A stretch of DNA of 64,000 nucleotides from Nemophila menziesii (lineage: Eukaryota > Streptophyta > Magnoliopsida > Boraginales > Hydrophyllaceae). The notes under the pieces were generated by a model. That model ran no database searches. It was not told the DNA's origin and was given only the letters and a program-made list of their open reading frames with translations. Positions 1-10,137 of this stretch are shown here, in pieces; positions within the stretch are counted from its first letter, which is position 1; every line of letters begins with the position of its first letter. The translations under genes and the position numbers were made by a program. Location: contig JARWIR010000016.1 of NCBI GenBank assembly GCA_029959085.1, positions 24,065,499 through 24,129,498 on the forward strand, written 5' to 3'.

Positions 1-2
1 CC

Positions 3-71
3 ACCAAGAACAAGGCGAAGGAGCAGCTTGGACTCGATCTAATCATGCTTAAAGAAATATCCATTACATAA
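3..71 (+). CDS. Possible 3' end of an upstream coding exon (partial)
   Basis: The first bases can be read in one frame as 22 codons rich in Lys, Glu and Leu followed by a TAA stop at 69-71. The stretch is more GC-rich than what follows, which fits the tail of a coding exon entering from the left. It is too short to assign to a family, and it could equally be a transposon tail or chance. Confidence 0.25.
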   Translation, partial: TKNKAKEQLGLDLIMLKEISIT

Positions 72-224
72 GTAAACTCCAGAGTTGCAATTAGGAATGT
101 TTTATCGAAGTTTAGATATCTCTTCCGCCTAATTCTTTGGTAGTCTTATAAAATTGCAAAATATAACTAGGCCTACTTAAGATCCGCTAAAATCCCAAAA
201 AAATCTCTAGAAGACAATTGAGAA

Positions 225-398
225 AAGAGTAATTATATATACCATACAAAATCATACCATCCAATGACGTGGCGTGAATTGGTTGGTTACAAATTTATAC
301 TATATTTATTTTCTTGATCTAATTAAAGATTTGTAACCAACCAATTCATGCCATATCATTGGGTGGTATGAATTTGGGTGGTATATATAATTACTCTT
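225..398. mobile_element. MITE with AGAGTAAT termini and 7-bp target duplication
   Basis: Two arms of about 70 bp are inverted copies of each other, from AGAGTAAT at 226-233 to ATTACTCT at 390-397. Both arms contain the sequence around 'ccaatgacgtggcg'. The flanks tgagaaa (219-225) and tcagaaa (398-404) agree at 6 of 7 positions, which looks like an aged 7-bp target duplication. No coding capacity. It ends about 145 bp before the F-box start codon and therefore lies in that gene's promoter region. Related elements lie at 7835-8028, 14786-14872 and 16773-16951. Confidence 0.75.
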
Positions 399-543
399 CA
401 GAAAAAGTAGTTAGCGTGAATTCTCTTCAAAATATCAAAATATATGCCAGAACAAAAAAAAACCCTAGCAGTCTTGAGTTTGTTCAAGTCGATTACAACT
501 ACAAACCCCTAACACTCTTACTAATTTCTGCTTATAATACAAA

Positions 544-1749
544 ATGAAGAGATCGTTACTTCTTTCGAGAGCGTTTTACGTTCCTGAATCTGTATTGCTG
601 TTAATATTTGTGAAGCTTCCCATAAAATCCTTGCTGCGTTTCAAGTGTGTCGAGAGGTCATGGTGCAAACTCATCAGTAGCCCAGACTTCATATCCATGC
701 ACTTCAATAACGGTAAGAATAATACTGACACATCAACCTCCTATAAATTACTTCTCAACGCCTTTGATTATAAGGAAAGAAGATCTGTCATCTCTTTGCT
801 CACGGTGGAGGAGACAAAACATTCTTCGGCCATGAACCATATGGAATTATCAGTACCGCCACAAGTTAGATTGCTTGAAAACTTTAGTTTTTATCGAGTT
901 CGTAGTTTTTGTAAGGGAATAATATGCTTACAAGGTGGTAGGGACCAGATTGGTTTATGGAACCCAGCAACCAGAGATTTCAAGTTAATCCCACCCTCCC
1001 GTATTTCCCGTCCATCTCATATATTATGGGATGATGTAGGATTTGGTTTTGATACTAAAACTAATGATATTAAGATATTACATGTTCTGCGTGCAAAAAC
1101 TGGTGTTTCTCATATTCATCAATTCGAATATATTCATCAATTCGAATTGTACAGTCTGCATAGTAATGCTTGGAAAAAGTTAAAACCGGGCTTCAAATGC
1201 TTGCGGTTTTACCATCGGGTCAGATCCACTAATCTTTCATTTAAAAATAACAATATACTGGCGTGGTTGATTGATCATCAGTTTGAATGGGAGATACTTT
1301 CTTTTGATTTTAGCAATGAGAAATTCAAATTCATACAATTGCCCCCAAATACTGAAACTTTAGCACAACCGTATGCAAATGGGATGCTCTTCCCGTTCAG
1401 AGACTCCGTAGCTCTTTGCAGTGGTCCTCGGGTCTCGTATCTTGAGATTCCTAGATTTTATGACATTTGGGTGAGTGAAGACTTTTCTGTTCCAGCACCC
1501 GACACCACGTGGATTAAATTATTTTCTATAACAACTTCGGATGGTGGTATTCAGTTCAGTAATTTTCCTAATAAAGTTCTTGGAAATGGGCAGCTTATTT
1601 TCTTTGAGACAAGCGATGATTATATGGTTTCATACAATTTTCTTACTGGTAAAATAATCAGGAAGAAATGTGACAAGGTGGATGTATATAACGTCTTCGA
1701 ATTTAAGGAAAGCCTTGTTGCAGTTTCAGCGTTTCAGAATCAGAACTGA
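544..1749 (+). CDS. F-box protein with F-box-associated (FBA) domain
   Basis: Single-exon gene of 401 residues. Residues ~10-55 form an F-box: a Leu/Pro-rich start, then 'LPIKSLLRFKCVERSWCKLI' and a 'SPDFISMHF' end, matching the plant consensus (LPxKSLxRFKxVSKxWxxLIssPxF). The remainder resembles the F-box-associated interaction domain, with 'LWNPATRDFKLIPPS' near residue 138, a following GFGFD stretch, and a C-terminal beta-rich repeat. In this family the F-box binds SKP1 in an SCF ubiquitin ligase and the FBA region recruits the substrate; the substrate here cannot be told. The length and the lack of introns are typical, and no frame damage is visible. The first ATG of the frame is used because it is followed directly by the F-box. 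A MITE lies in its upstream region. Confidence 0.85.
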   Translation: MKRSLLLSRAFYVPESVLLLIFVKLPIKSLLRFKCVERSWCKLISSPDFISMHFNNGKNNTDTSTSYKLLLNAFDYKERRSVISLLTVEETKHSSAMNHMELSVPPQVRLLENFSFYRVRSFCKGIICLQGGRDQIGLWNPATRDFKLIPPSRISRPSHILWDDVGFGFDTKTNDIKILHVLRAKTGVSHIHQFEYIHQFELYSLHSNAWKKLKPGFKCLRFYHRVRSTNLSFKNNNILAWLIDHQFEWEILSFDFSNEKFKFIQLPPNTETLAQPYANGMLFPFRDSVALCSGPRVSYLEIPRFYDIWVSEDFSVPAPDTTWIKLFSITTSDGGIQFSNFPNKVLGNGQLIFFETSDDYMVSYNFLTGKIIRKKCDKVDVYNVFEFKESLVAVSAFQNQN

Positions 1750-2769
1750 AGTATGACTTTTCCAAGTATTTCATCTATAGGTGACAATGGCAGATTACCT
1801 GCATATTGTTTTATGAGATCGAGTATTCTTATTATTTTACATTTAACAATTTTATTGTTGATGATTTTTCACACATGATAAAACGTAGTTGTTTTGCTTG
1901 TTATAGTGAACTGTCAGATCTCTCTTTATTCAAAATTAGTAGAATAGTACTATTTGGTGACTTAGCATAGAGATTGACCATGTATCTTTTACCCTTTTAT
2001 TCAGCCATTTTTCTGCAGATTTGATACACAAAACTCCCATCTTCATGCATTTAAGATGACAATTGTAAACTCAATGTGAGAGGTTGAGACACATGGTCCA
2101 AATTTCCGTATATCTCAAGTCTCCTTTTGGTGTTTTAGCTTCTGGATCCCCCCCCCCCCATTCTTCACTACCAACAAAATTTTATTAGAATTTAGCTTTA
2201 AGCTGAGCAAAATTATGGATTAGGTGCTGCCTTGACTAGAAAAAATTCTTCCGAGATGTGTAACTTAGTGTTAAGGAAACTCACTTTTTGTCATGGCCCA
2301 ATGATTATTGCCCTTGAATATATGTTATGTCCTATTGATTAAAAAAATATTACTGATTTAAGAAAGATGCTTCTTTCGTAATCTCATTGGTTGTCTTAAA
2401 GTTCTTCTGGTATTTAAAATATTGCCACTATCCAATTACTTAAGATTCCTTAACTTTCTCTGTTTCACTTACTAAACCCAATTTCCACTCCAGACCTTCT
2501 ACCAATCTTTCTCTTTCTATCTTTTGTTGACAATGTACATATTTTTCACTCTGATGTTGGTAGATTGTGTTGCATTCGAAACTGGAAATTGCTAAATCTT
2601 ATGTTGTTTCTTTTACTTTGACGTGTTTGATCGTTCTCATGCTATTGGTAATAATTTTCTTGATTATGTTGTTCGTACCAGAATATGTTTTCATATTCTA
2701 TAAGTTCATATGATTATTGATATACCAGTTGGTACTCTGTATGATCGTGCTAATTCTGATTATTTACAG
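1750..2769. other. Intergenic region, probably including the 5' UTR intron of gene A
   Basis: AT-rich DNA without a recognisable gene. It has a poly-C run near 2148-2159. It ends in a good polypyrimidine/acceptor context (…tttacag at about 2763-2769) just before a purine-rich leader that resembles the leaders of genes B and C, so part of it is probably a 5' UTR intron. I cannot place the donor. Confidence 0.4.
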
Positions 2770-2807
2770 GCAAGTGGAGAAGCTGAGAAAGATCAAGAAG
2801 GGTATTA

Positions 2808-4039
2808 ATGGAATTTATCAACAGTGTTATTAGGTGCTTCTGTTTTGGGGGAGAAGATGATCTCCATCACCCAAATGAAGAAATTCTTATACTTTTTCCA
2901 CCAAGTCACGATCAAAGGCAACCGATTTCTTTAGCTAGCACTGATTCATTCAGTGACAGAAGCTCAAATGATAATTTGATTCCTCCTATATGGTTAAATG
3001 ATGACCCTTTTTCTCAAAGGGCCATGGACTCTTCAGCTACCTCATATTTATGCGGAAACAAAAGTGAAATTCATGACTCGTTCCTCCTAAGGGATTGCAA
3101 TGTATTGCGTAATCTGACTGATTTAGAAGTCCAACAGTTTCTTGAGAATACTAGTGATCCACTGCAGCAAGAAGTATTGACCTCTTCAGCTAGTCTCTTA
3201 TCAAGCAATGATTCAGATTTCGAGGAGTCAAGTGAAAATATTGAAGAGAGAAATGAGCAATTAATAGTACTAGAGAGATGGATAAATCACTATAGTAGTT
3301 TCCAGAAGATACTACTAGTTGGTGAAGGCGATTTCTCCTTCTCTGCTAGTTTGGCGATGGGTTTTTCTTCTGCCTTTTCCTCAGCTTCCAACGTGATTGC
3401 AACTTCGCTTGATTCTAGAGGTAATTTTCTCAATTTGTTACTATTTTATAGCCTGTCTTGGAATAACCTCATGGTGCTCACTAATTTACTTATTGTGATT
3501 TCAGAATTCTTGAGCAATAACTATAGGTGTGCGATATCGAACATCGAAAACTTGACAGACAAGGGGTGCAGAGTGATTCATGGTGTAGACGCCACAAAAA
3601 TGGCAAACAATCCACTGCTTATGGGAATGAAATTTGATCGTATTATTTTCAATTTTCCATTTGCTGGTTTCTTCAAGACAGAGTCGCGCAAGTCTCAACT
3701 GAGGTTAGAAATTGAATATACTTGCTGCACGTTGTTATGAGTTCACTTATATCCATATTATTCTTATGCAGACGACACCAACAACTTGTGAGCCTATTTC
3801 TGGAAAACGCCAAGGAGATGATTAATGAAGAAGGTGAAATTCATATTACTCATAAGACAAACGGTTTCCACTCTGAATGGAACATTATGCCACTGGGATT
3901 TCGTCATGGTCTTAGGCTTGTCGGAACTGTGCATTTTAAACACACAGATTATCCAGGTTACAGTTCCAAGTGTGGGTTTGGAGGCGACAATTTCTTCAAC
4001 TGCAATCCCAGCAAAACTTACAAGTTCTATTGTATATAA
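2808..4039 (+). CDS. DUF2431 / BMT5-like Rossmann methyltransferase-family protein (gene A)
   Basis: Three exons, 2808-3420, 3505-3703 and 3772-4039, with GT-AG introns of 84 and 68 bp that keep frame and give 359 residues. The core begins at 'YSSFQKILLVGEGDFSFSAS' (GEGDFSFS is the family's nucleotide-binding signature), followed by ATSLDS, 'VIHGVDATKM', 'FDRIIFNFPFAGF' and a C-terminal 'GFGGDNFFNCNPSKTYKF'. The family includes yeast BMT5, a 25S rRNA uridine-N3 methyltransferase; the substrate of plant members like At4g26485 is not established. The N-terminal ~150 residues are low-complexity and acidic, and begin with a Cys/Phe-rich segment (IRCFCF) shared with genes B and C. Unlike gene D it stops right after the PSKTYKF motif and lacks the ~110-residue C-terminal extension. 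All core motifs are intact, so it is probably functional. Confidence 0.8.
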
Positions 4040-4139
4040 AACATGGTTTGACACAAAAATGAAGAGGTTTATTTTGTAACTTATTACCGTTCCACAACAT
4101 TTTAGTAAAAGATTTGCTTGAAAAAAGATTTCAAGAATA

Positions 4140-4345
4140 ATTAGGGATGGCAACGGATCGGATTTTTGCAAAAAAATCCAAAACCATGTCCATATCCATT
4201 TAATTTATCAAAAACCAAACCCTAACGGATTTAACCATCGGATTTACTTTTCAAAACCATATCCGAATAATTTGGATTCGATTTTTTAAACGGTTTTTCG
4301 GATTTTAACCATAACCCGGCTCGCGAGGCGTCCCTCTCGCAGTAG
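4140..4345. repeat. Possible remnant of a hAT-like non-autonomous element
   Basis: The stretch opens 'agggatggcaacggatcgg' and repeats CGGATT/ATCCGA-type motifs in both orientations up to about 4320. That is common at the ends of plant hAT-type non-autonomous elements. No clean terminal repeats or target duplication could be found. Confidence 0.3.
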
Positions 4346-4640
4346 GATTCCCAACCTCGTCTCGCTCTTGTGACATGCCAAACTATAACTCTCTAAATAT
4401 ACTGAAAATATTGAAACAAGATCATAAATACATGACAAATATCCAATATATAAAATATTGCCCCCCCTGATTTTTCAAAAAAAATAATTACTACTTAATA
4501 AAAAAAATATTATTTATAGTAATTTATTACCCCAAAACTTTTTAAAATCTTCTTTTGGCCCCTCTAACTTTTAAAATTTATTTTATTAACATTATAATTA
4601 TATTATATATAAAATAATTAATTTAAAAAAATAATAATAT

Positions 4641-4760
4641 TAAGATTTATAGTGCATTGTTTCTTTAATATAAGACTTATAGTGCAATCTTTACATAATA
4701 TAGGATTTATAGTGTAATTTTGTAAAATATAAAGACTTATTTTACTGTTTTACATAATAT
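4641..4760. repeat. 30-bp tandem repeat, four units
   Basis: Units start at 4641, 4671, 4701 and 4731, exactly 30 bp apart. Each begins (t/a)A(A/G)GA(T/C)TTAT; the first three continue with AGTG(C/T)A. They are diverged but in register. The surrounding 4346-4910 is very AT-rich and holds no recognisable gene. Confidence 0.7.
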
Positions 4761-4917
4761 AGAGCCAATTGTTGATTGATGCCTATTAAAAAACTTATTT
4801 AGAAAAAGGTACCTAGAATAAGATACTTTATTGAAAACAGACCCATCCCAAATTACCCCTATAATTAACAATTAAAAAAAGAAAAAGAAATTAAAAAACA
4901 AAACAAAAACTAATTAA

Positions 4918-5314
4918 CACGCGCGCGTCCGTGATTTTTTTTAAAATCGTCATAACTAATTCTAAAAAAATCAAAAAAATTTGGATAACTCAAATTAATA
5001 TTTACGTCTATGATTTTTTTCGGAATTTTCTGAATTTTTTGATTTTTTTGTTTTTTTTTTAATTTTTTTTTTCGCAGACATGGAATTTCATGTTTATTTC
5101 ACGGTTTATAACATGGAATTCCATGTTTAAAACATGAAAATCCGTGTCTGCGAAAAAAAAAATCAAAAAATTCAAAAAATTCAAAAAAAATCAAAGAAAT
5201 TCATAGACGTAAATATTAATTTGATTTATTCAAAAATACAATTTTTTTAATTTTCTGATTTTTTTTGAATTAGTTACGACGATTTTAAAAAAAAAAATCA
5301 CGGACGCGCGCGTG
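4918..5314. mobile_element. Fold-back (long inverted repeat) element
   Basis: The left arm starts cacgcgcgcgtccgtg at 4918 and the right arm ends with its reverse complement at 5314. The arms match over most of about 180 bp each, including 'atttacgtctatga' and its complement. The centre (~5080-5150) holds a second nested set of palindromic 'catggaatt(t/c)catg' motifs. No coding capacity and no clear target duplication. Confidence 0.7.
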
Positions 5315-5333
5315 CGATGGAATTAGTAGTAGT

Positions 5334-5385
5334 AGGTGGTGGTGGTGGTGGTGGTGGTGGTGGTGGTGGTGGTGGTGGTGGTGGA
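5334..5385. repeat. (GGT)n microsatellite
   Basis: About 17 uninterrupted GGT triplets directly downstream of the fold-back element and upstream of gene B. Confidence 0.95.
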
Positions 5386-5579
5386 GAAATGAGTATCTCT
5401 TTATTTTTAATCAATGTTTTTTATTACTTTAAATTTTTTATTTGGAATCGTATTTTATTCAGTTAGTGAAATTGTGAAAAGGTTATCACTTAAATACTCA
5501 CTCACTAGTTCGAACTAGGAGTAGAGTATTTAATTTCGTTTTGCGTAATAAAATTCACGTAAGAGTGAAATGATTTAAT

Positions 5580-5722
5580 TTACCTCGGTAAATAGCAGAA
5601 TGCAAACCATCTCTCATCTCTTTGGGAATATAAAACGAACTGTAAAAGTTAATTGCAATTATAGCAACGAAAAGTCATAAATACCTCGGTTGAAAATCTG
5701 AAGAAGATCAACAGAAGTTTCG
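5580..5722 (+). promoter_or_regulatory. Promoter and leader of gene B, shared with gene C
   Basis: This block is closely similar to 14968-15106 in front of gene C: both carry 'cctcggtaaatagcagaatg', a TATA box (tataaaac at 5629-5636) and 'cataaatacctc' close to the start codon. The TATA box lies about 90 bp before the ATG, leaving a short leader. The similarity shows that B and C were duplicated together with their promoters. Confidence 0.6.
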
Positions 5723-7247
5723 ATGGGGTTTATTAGCAGATTTATCAAATGCTTCTGTTGTGTTCTGGCTGATGAATATCAGCCAAGTGAACAACAAGAG
5801 CCTGAACTTGTTCCAACAGGTCATGATGTTAAAAGAAATAGTGTTCCAACAATTGATGATGTTCCAAGAAATAATGTTCCAACAGTTGATGTTTCAAGAA
5901 ATAATGTTCCAAGAGGAGATCCGCCAAGTGAACAAAAAGATCCTGAACCTGTTCCAACAGGTCATGATGTTTCAAGAAATGATGTTCCAACAGTTGATGA
6001 TGTTCCAAGTAATAATGTTCCAAGAAATGATGCTCCATTGTCTCAGGAGCTAGTGATTTCTTCCTCCAACTTAGACCCATGTAGTGAAAAATTGCAGGTG
6101 GTGTCTAGGTTTGAAGATCCAATAACAACTAGTGAGTCTCATTATCCGAATGACTTGGAAATCAAAAAAATCCAGGATTATCATATTGATCCGAGTACCT
6201 CACATACACTTCAGCAAGAAGTATTGGGTTTTGCAGACTGCTTGTTGTCATATAAAGATGCTTTGGTTAACAACAATGAGCTTGTAAGAACGTTAAATGA
6301 AGATGCATCTTTGCCAGAAGAGCTACACTTACAGGAGCCAGAAGAAAAGAATGAAGATGTTTGGACAACCTACACTTCGAGAAGACAGTTGAAAAGTATG
6401 AAGAGTAAGGAGCAAATTATAGAGGGTGTTGAGGAAGAAGAGAAACGATTAAATGATTACAGTAGCTTCCAAAAGATATTACTAGTTGGTGAAGGTGATT
6501 TTTCATTCTCTGCTGCTTTAGCCAAGGTCTTTATTTCAGCTTCCAATATGACTGCCACTTCTCTCAATTCCAAAGGTAATTTTCTCCATTCTTCATTATC
6601 ATGAGGATTTGTTATTCAGATTGTTTTAACATTGGGACTTCAGCCTTCTTGAAAAAAAACTATGGGAGGGCGATATCAAATATTGCAGACTTGAAGAGAA
6701 GGGGATGTCAAGTAATTCATGGTGTAGATGCTACAAAAATGGCAAATCATCCATCGCTCAAGGACGTGAAATTTGATCGAATTATTTACAATTTTCCGCA
6801 TGCTGGTTTCTTTCACAAGGAACCCCGCGAGTTCCAATTAATGTTAGTAAATTTTTTAAAAGTTAGAATAATATTTGAATCTTATTTATGTGATATATTA
6901 CAATATACTATTGCATTGTTTGATTTTTTCTTTTTTTATGCAGTCGACATCAACAACTTGTGAGTGAATTTCTGGAAAATGCTAAGGGAATGATAAGTGA
7001 AGATGGGGAAATTCATATTACTCATAAGACAAGCTATGGATTCCATCGTGAATGGAACATAGGGAATTTGGGAACTTCTCAGGGGCTTAATCTTATAAGG
7101 GCTGTTGATTTTAATTGTGCGGATTATCCAGGTTATAGGAGCAAGTATGGCTTTGGTGGTGACAAGGATTTTGACTGCAATCCCAGCAAAACGTACAAGT
7201 TTGGATTTCGAACTTCATCAAAAAGAAGTAAACGGAAGAAAAAGTAG
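5723..7247 (+). CDS. DUF2431 / BMT5-like protein with VP-rich repeat region (gene B)
   Basis: Exons 5723-6575, 6644-6842 and 6944-7247 join in frame through GT-AG introns to 451 residues. The middle exon is 199 nt, as in genes A, C and D. The core has 'LLVGEGDFSFSAALAK', 'HGVDATKM', 'FDRIIYNFPHAGF', 'EFLENAKGMI', 'GEIHITHKT' and ends in CNPSKTYKF plus a basic tail (KRSKRKKK) that could act as a nuclear or nucleolar signal. The N-terminus starts MGFISRFIKCFCC, similar to genes A and C, and is followed by an imperfect repeat of (D)VPxNNVP-type units at about residues 33-112. An acidic, Lys/Glu-rich linker precedes the catalytic core. Family knowledge suggests a SAM-dependent RNA methyltransferase fold; the substrate is unknown. 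All key motifs are intact. Confidence 0.82.
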
Positions 7248-7834
7248 GCAAAGACATCCGATTGCCAGAGATTCTAGAGTACTGGATTTGGATAGAACAT
7301 TAACATATTTGTCACTTTTTAGTAGGTAAAGGGAGATATTATAAGTCTGCTATTTACTTAGTTGTCATTAAAAAGTATCAATGTAATGAGTTACTAGCAT
7401 ATCCATCTTGCTCGACATGTAACAAATTTAGTGCTGCCTATGCAGAGTTGGCCGTTTCCATTAATCTCTGTTGCTTGTACGAAATGAATTTGTTCATTTG
7501 GGCATGCCAGAAGCTTCGATGTAGTTCTATACTGTTCACTGGGATGGCTTTTCGGCTTATATAAAGATATCAACTATAAACCAATGTGCATTAGAGTGTT
7601 AATGCTCGTCATTGTCTAGAGTATCAAGAACATGCGTAGGTTTTTTATTTATTCTCCTAACGTTAAAAATTTCTATAATTTATTGTATAATCAATCGTAT
7701 CCTAATTTCTAGAATTCTAATTAGCCCCTAAAAATTATAAGAGGGAAAAATAGCCACAGCCGCTGCCATTAAAATTAAAAAACTTATTTGCATTAAAGCA
7801 AAAGAAAGTGTTTAATACTAGGTATATAAAATTT
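7248..7834. other. 3' flank of gene B
   Basis: Gene B 3' UTR and spacer. AT-rich, with no further gene seen. Confidence 0.5.
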
Positions 7835-8028
7835 AGAGTAATGCTGGGTATCATCCAAAAAGACATCACCTAAACATCACCCATGATGTGGCGGTTAGGT
7901 GGACTAATCATGATTTTTCTCTTTCCAAATTTACTTTTTTCTCTCTCCTCCATAATTGGTCCACCTAACCGCCACATCATGGGTGATGTTTAGGTGATGT
8001 CTTTTTGGGTGATACCCAGCATTACTCT
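7835..8028. mobile_element. MITE with AGAGTAAT termini and perfect 7-bp target duplication
   Basis: Near-perfect inverted arms start AGAGTAATGCTGGGTATC at 7835 and end with the complement at 8028, carrying 'catgatgtggcggttaggtg' inside. The 7-bp direct repeat aaaattt flanks it exactly (7828-7834 and 8029-8035). It is a close relative of the copy at 16773-16951. No coding capacity. Confidence 0.9.
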
Positions 8029-8039
8029 AAAATTTAATA

Positions 8040-8420
8040 TGGGTTTGAGCCTCCTTTGGCGCAACCGTATTGTACACAATCAACTTGGGCGAGGTAGTCT
8101 GCATACCACCCTGACCTTTTAACGCTCTTAGAAGATTTGACATTCATAATAGGGTGAGGCACCACTCGATAAATGAACTCCTTTGAGGTTGCTTAAGGTC
8201 ATTCAGAAGCTGAATCTGCTTTTTGAACATTCTATGGCTAAGTCCAGCAGAATTCTAATTCTACCAAAAAGTTGAAATTAAGAGTTCAATATCTAATTTG
8301 TGTACTCCAACAATTTCCATCAAATAAGGAAATCCAATTTTAGTTTCCAATTGATTATTTTTTTTCACAAGAAATACTAAGTAGTGTTATTACAAATATG
8401 AGAGAAAGGTAAATGAACCT
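8040..8420. other. Unassigned spacer
   Basis: No gene or clear repeat boundary recognised. It may be the 3' tail of the neighbouring minus-strand LINE remnant. Confidence 0.3.
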
Positions 8421-10110
8421 AAGAGCAAAAAAGATTGTCATCTTGTAATGTCAAGTAAAACACTAAAGTCATTAAAAGTTTTGCTGATGTGGGAGACTTT
8501 TCATTCCAAGAAGGGAAAAACCATCTCTCAATTTCAACAAGAAAGGATTGGATACTCTAATGTAGTCTAATCTTTTTTTGAATTTCTTGAATAATCTCAA
8601 GGTTATCAGAATAGAAAGAACAACTCAGAATATTGAGGCCAACAGTTGACCTCATGGCTAAGGTTTTGACCTAACATTTCACATTCGGACGCATTCATCA
8701 AAAAACTTTTTATCATGACCTTATGAATAATTTCACTGTTTGTATTAACTGCAACAGTTACAGTTGATGATGGTTTCCATTTTTTAAAGAAGGAAGCGTC
8801 ATTTAATCAGATTCATAGACCAAAATAGGATTATCTTTATTATTTTTCTCTTCGTCATTTTTATTGTTGGTGTTGGCATCTAGTGAAGAATGATATGACA
8901 GTCTGATAAAATTTGTGATAGGGGAGTTTGTTTTGTTTACAATTTTCTGAATAGAAAATTTCTTGTTGTCAAAGAAACCTCCCATCCTTCCTTTACATGT
9001 GTTCCAAACTCTACAAAAGATGTAAGTTGAGACAACCCTCATATCCCAACCATTGGTGGCATAATTGTTGATTGTTTGGAGAAGCCATTCTGAAAAAGAG
9101 ATGTTAGAGTCGTGATAAATCTTGATCTGCATAGAAGAGTTCGCCCAAACACTAACGCTGAAGGGACATTTGAGGAAGAGGTGTATGATATCTTCAATGT
9201 CAATTTCACACCATTCACACTTAGTGTCCTAGACACATTTCCTTTTGTGAAAGTTACATTACTTAGGGATTGCGCCATTGCAAATTTTCCATCCAAAGAT
9301 TCTAACTTTCGTCGGGACATTAGAGTGCCAGACCATTTTCCATATTTCACTCTTATCTATCTTCCCATCGCGAAAATGTAGAGCTTCGTTAATAATTTCA
9401 TCATTAATTATGGCGTGATATCCAAATTTAGTGGAGTAGCTACCATTTTTTGTAAACGTCCAGATAAGTTTGTCCTATTTGTCTAATTGAAAAATTGGTA
9501 TCTTCATGATTTCATTCCCAATATTGTATGGGAAAAGAATTTTAATATGATCTGAGTTCCATCCTGAAAGATCTTTATTATAGATTTCTCCAACAACTTC
9601 ATTATCGCAATTAACGGTTTATCAATTTTGTATCATTTACCAATCCAGTTATGTTCCCAAATATTGGTCTTCATGCCATTACCAATCTGCCAGATAGAGA
9701 ATTTTTTGGGTAATTGGATTCCTGTAAAAATGGTGGCCCAACCCCAAGACCTTTTTATTCTGAGTTGAATCTCAAATTCTCGTATTTAGCCAGTAAATAC
9801 CCTTAAGAACTTTTGAAATAAGAGAGTCTGGATTATTGATAATCATCCATGTTTGATTTGCAAGAAGTGCCAAGTTCATTTAATGCAGACCTCTAAAACC
9901 AATACCTCCCATCAATTTAGACCTGTCCATTTTTTCTATTACATCCAGTAAATTCTTTCATTATGTCGTGAATCTCAGCAAAAATTAGCAATAATTCCAA
10001 ACATTTTTGCACAGCTCTTTTGGAAATTCGAAGATAGACATTGCATAGTTAGGTACAGGTTATAAGACTGATTTTATGAGAACTTGTTTACCACCACTAA
10101 AAAGGAGATT
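8420..10110 (-). pseudogene. Decayed non-LTR retrotransposon (LINE), RT end to RNase H
   Basis: The minus strand encodes pieces of an L1-type plant LINE in several frames. Around 9860-9930 it reads 'KLMGGIGFRGLH' then 'LALLANQTWMI', the conserved stretch after the reverse transcriptase. At 9039-9350 and 8803-9132 there is a zinc-binding reverse-transcriptase-associated region (WSGTLMSRRKL…). Scraps further down look like the RNase H end. Stops and frameshifts throughout show it is dead. It abuts the Copia fragment at about 10.1 kb. Confidence 0.65.
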
Positions 10111-10137
10111 AGAAATCTAGCTAGTGGATTTAGACAA

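Noticed and set aside
5723..5762. N-myristoylation of gene B (starts MG)
   Set aside because: The Ser lies at position 5, not 6, and A and C start with ME, so the consensus is not met or conserved. The cysteines are the better anchor candidate.
9112..9381. Plus-strand open frame of 89 residues
   Set aside because: Shadow of the minus-strand LINE zinc-binding region; no domain on the plus strand.
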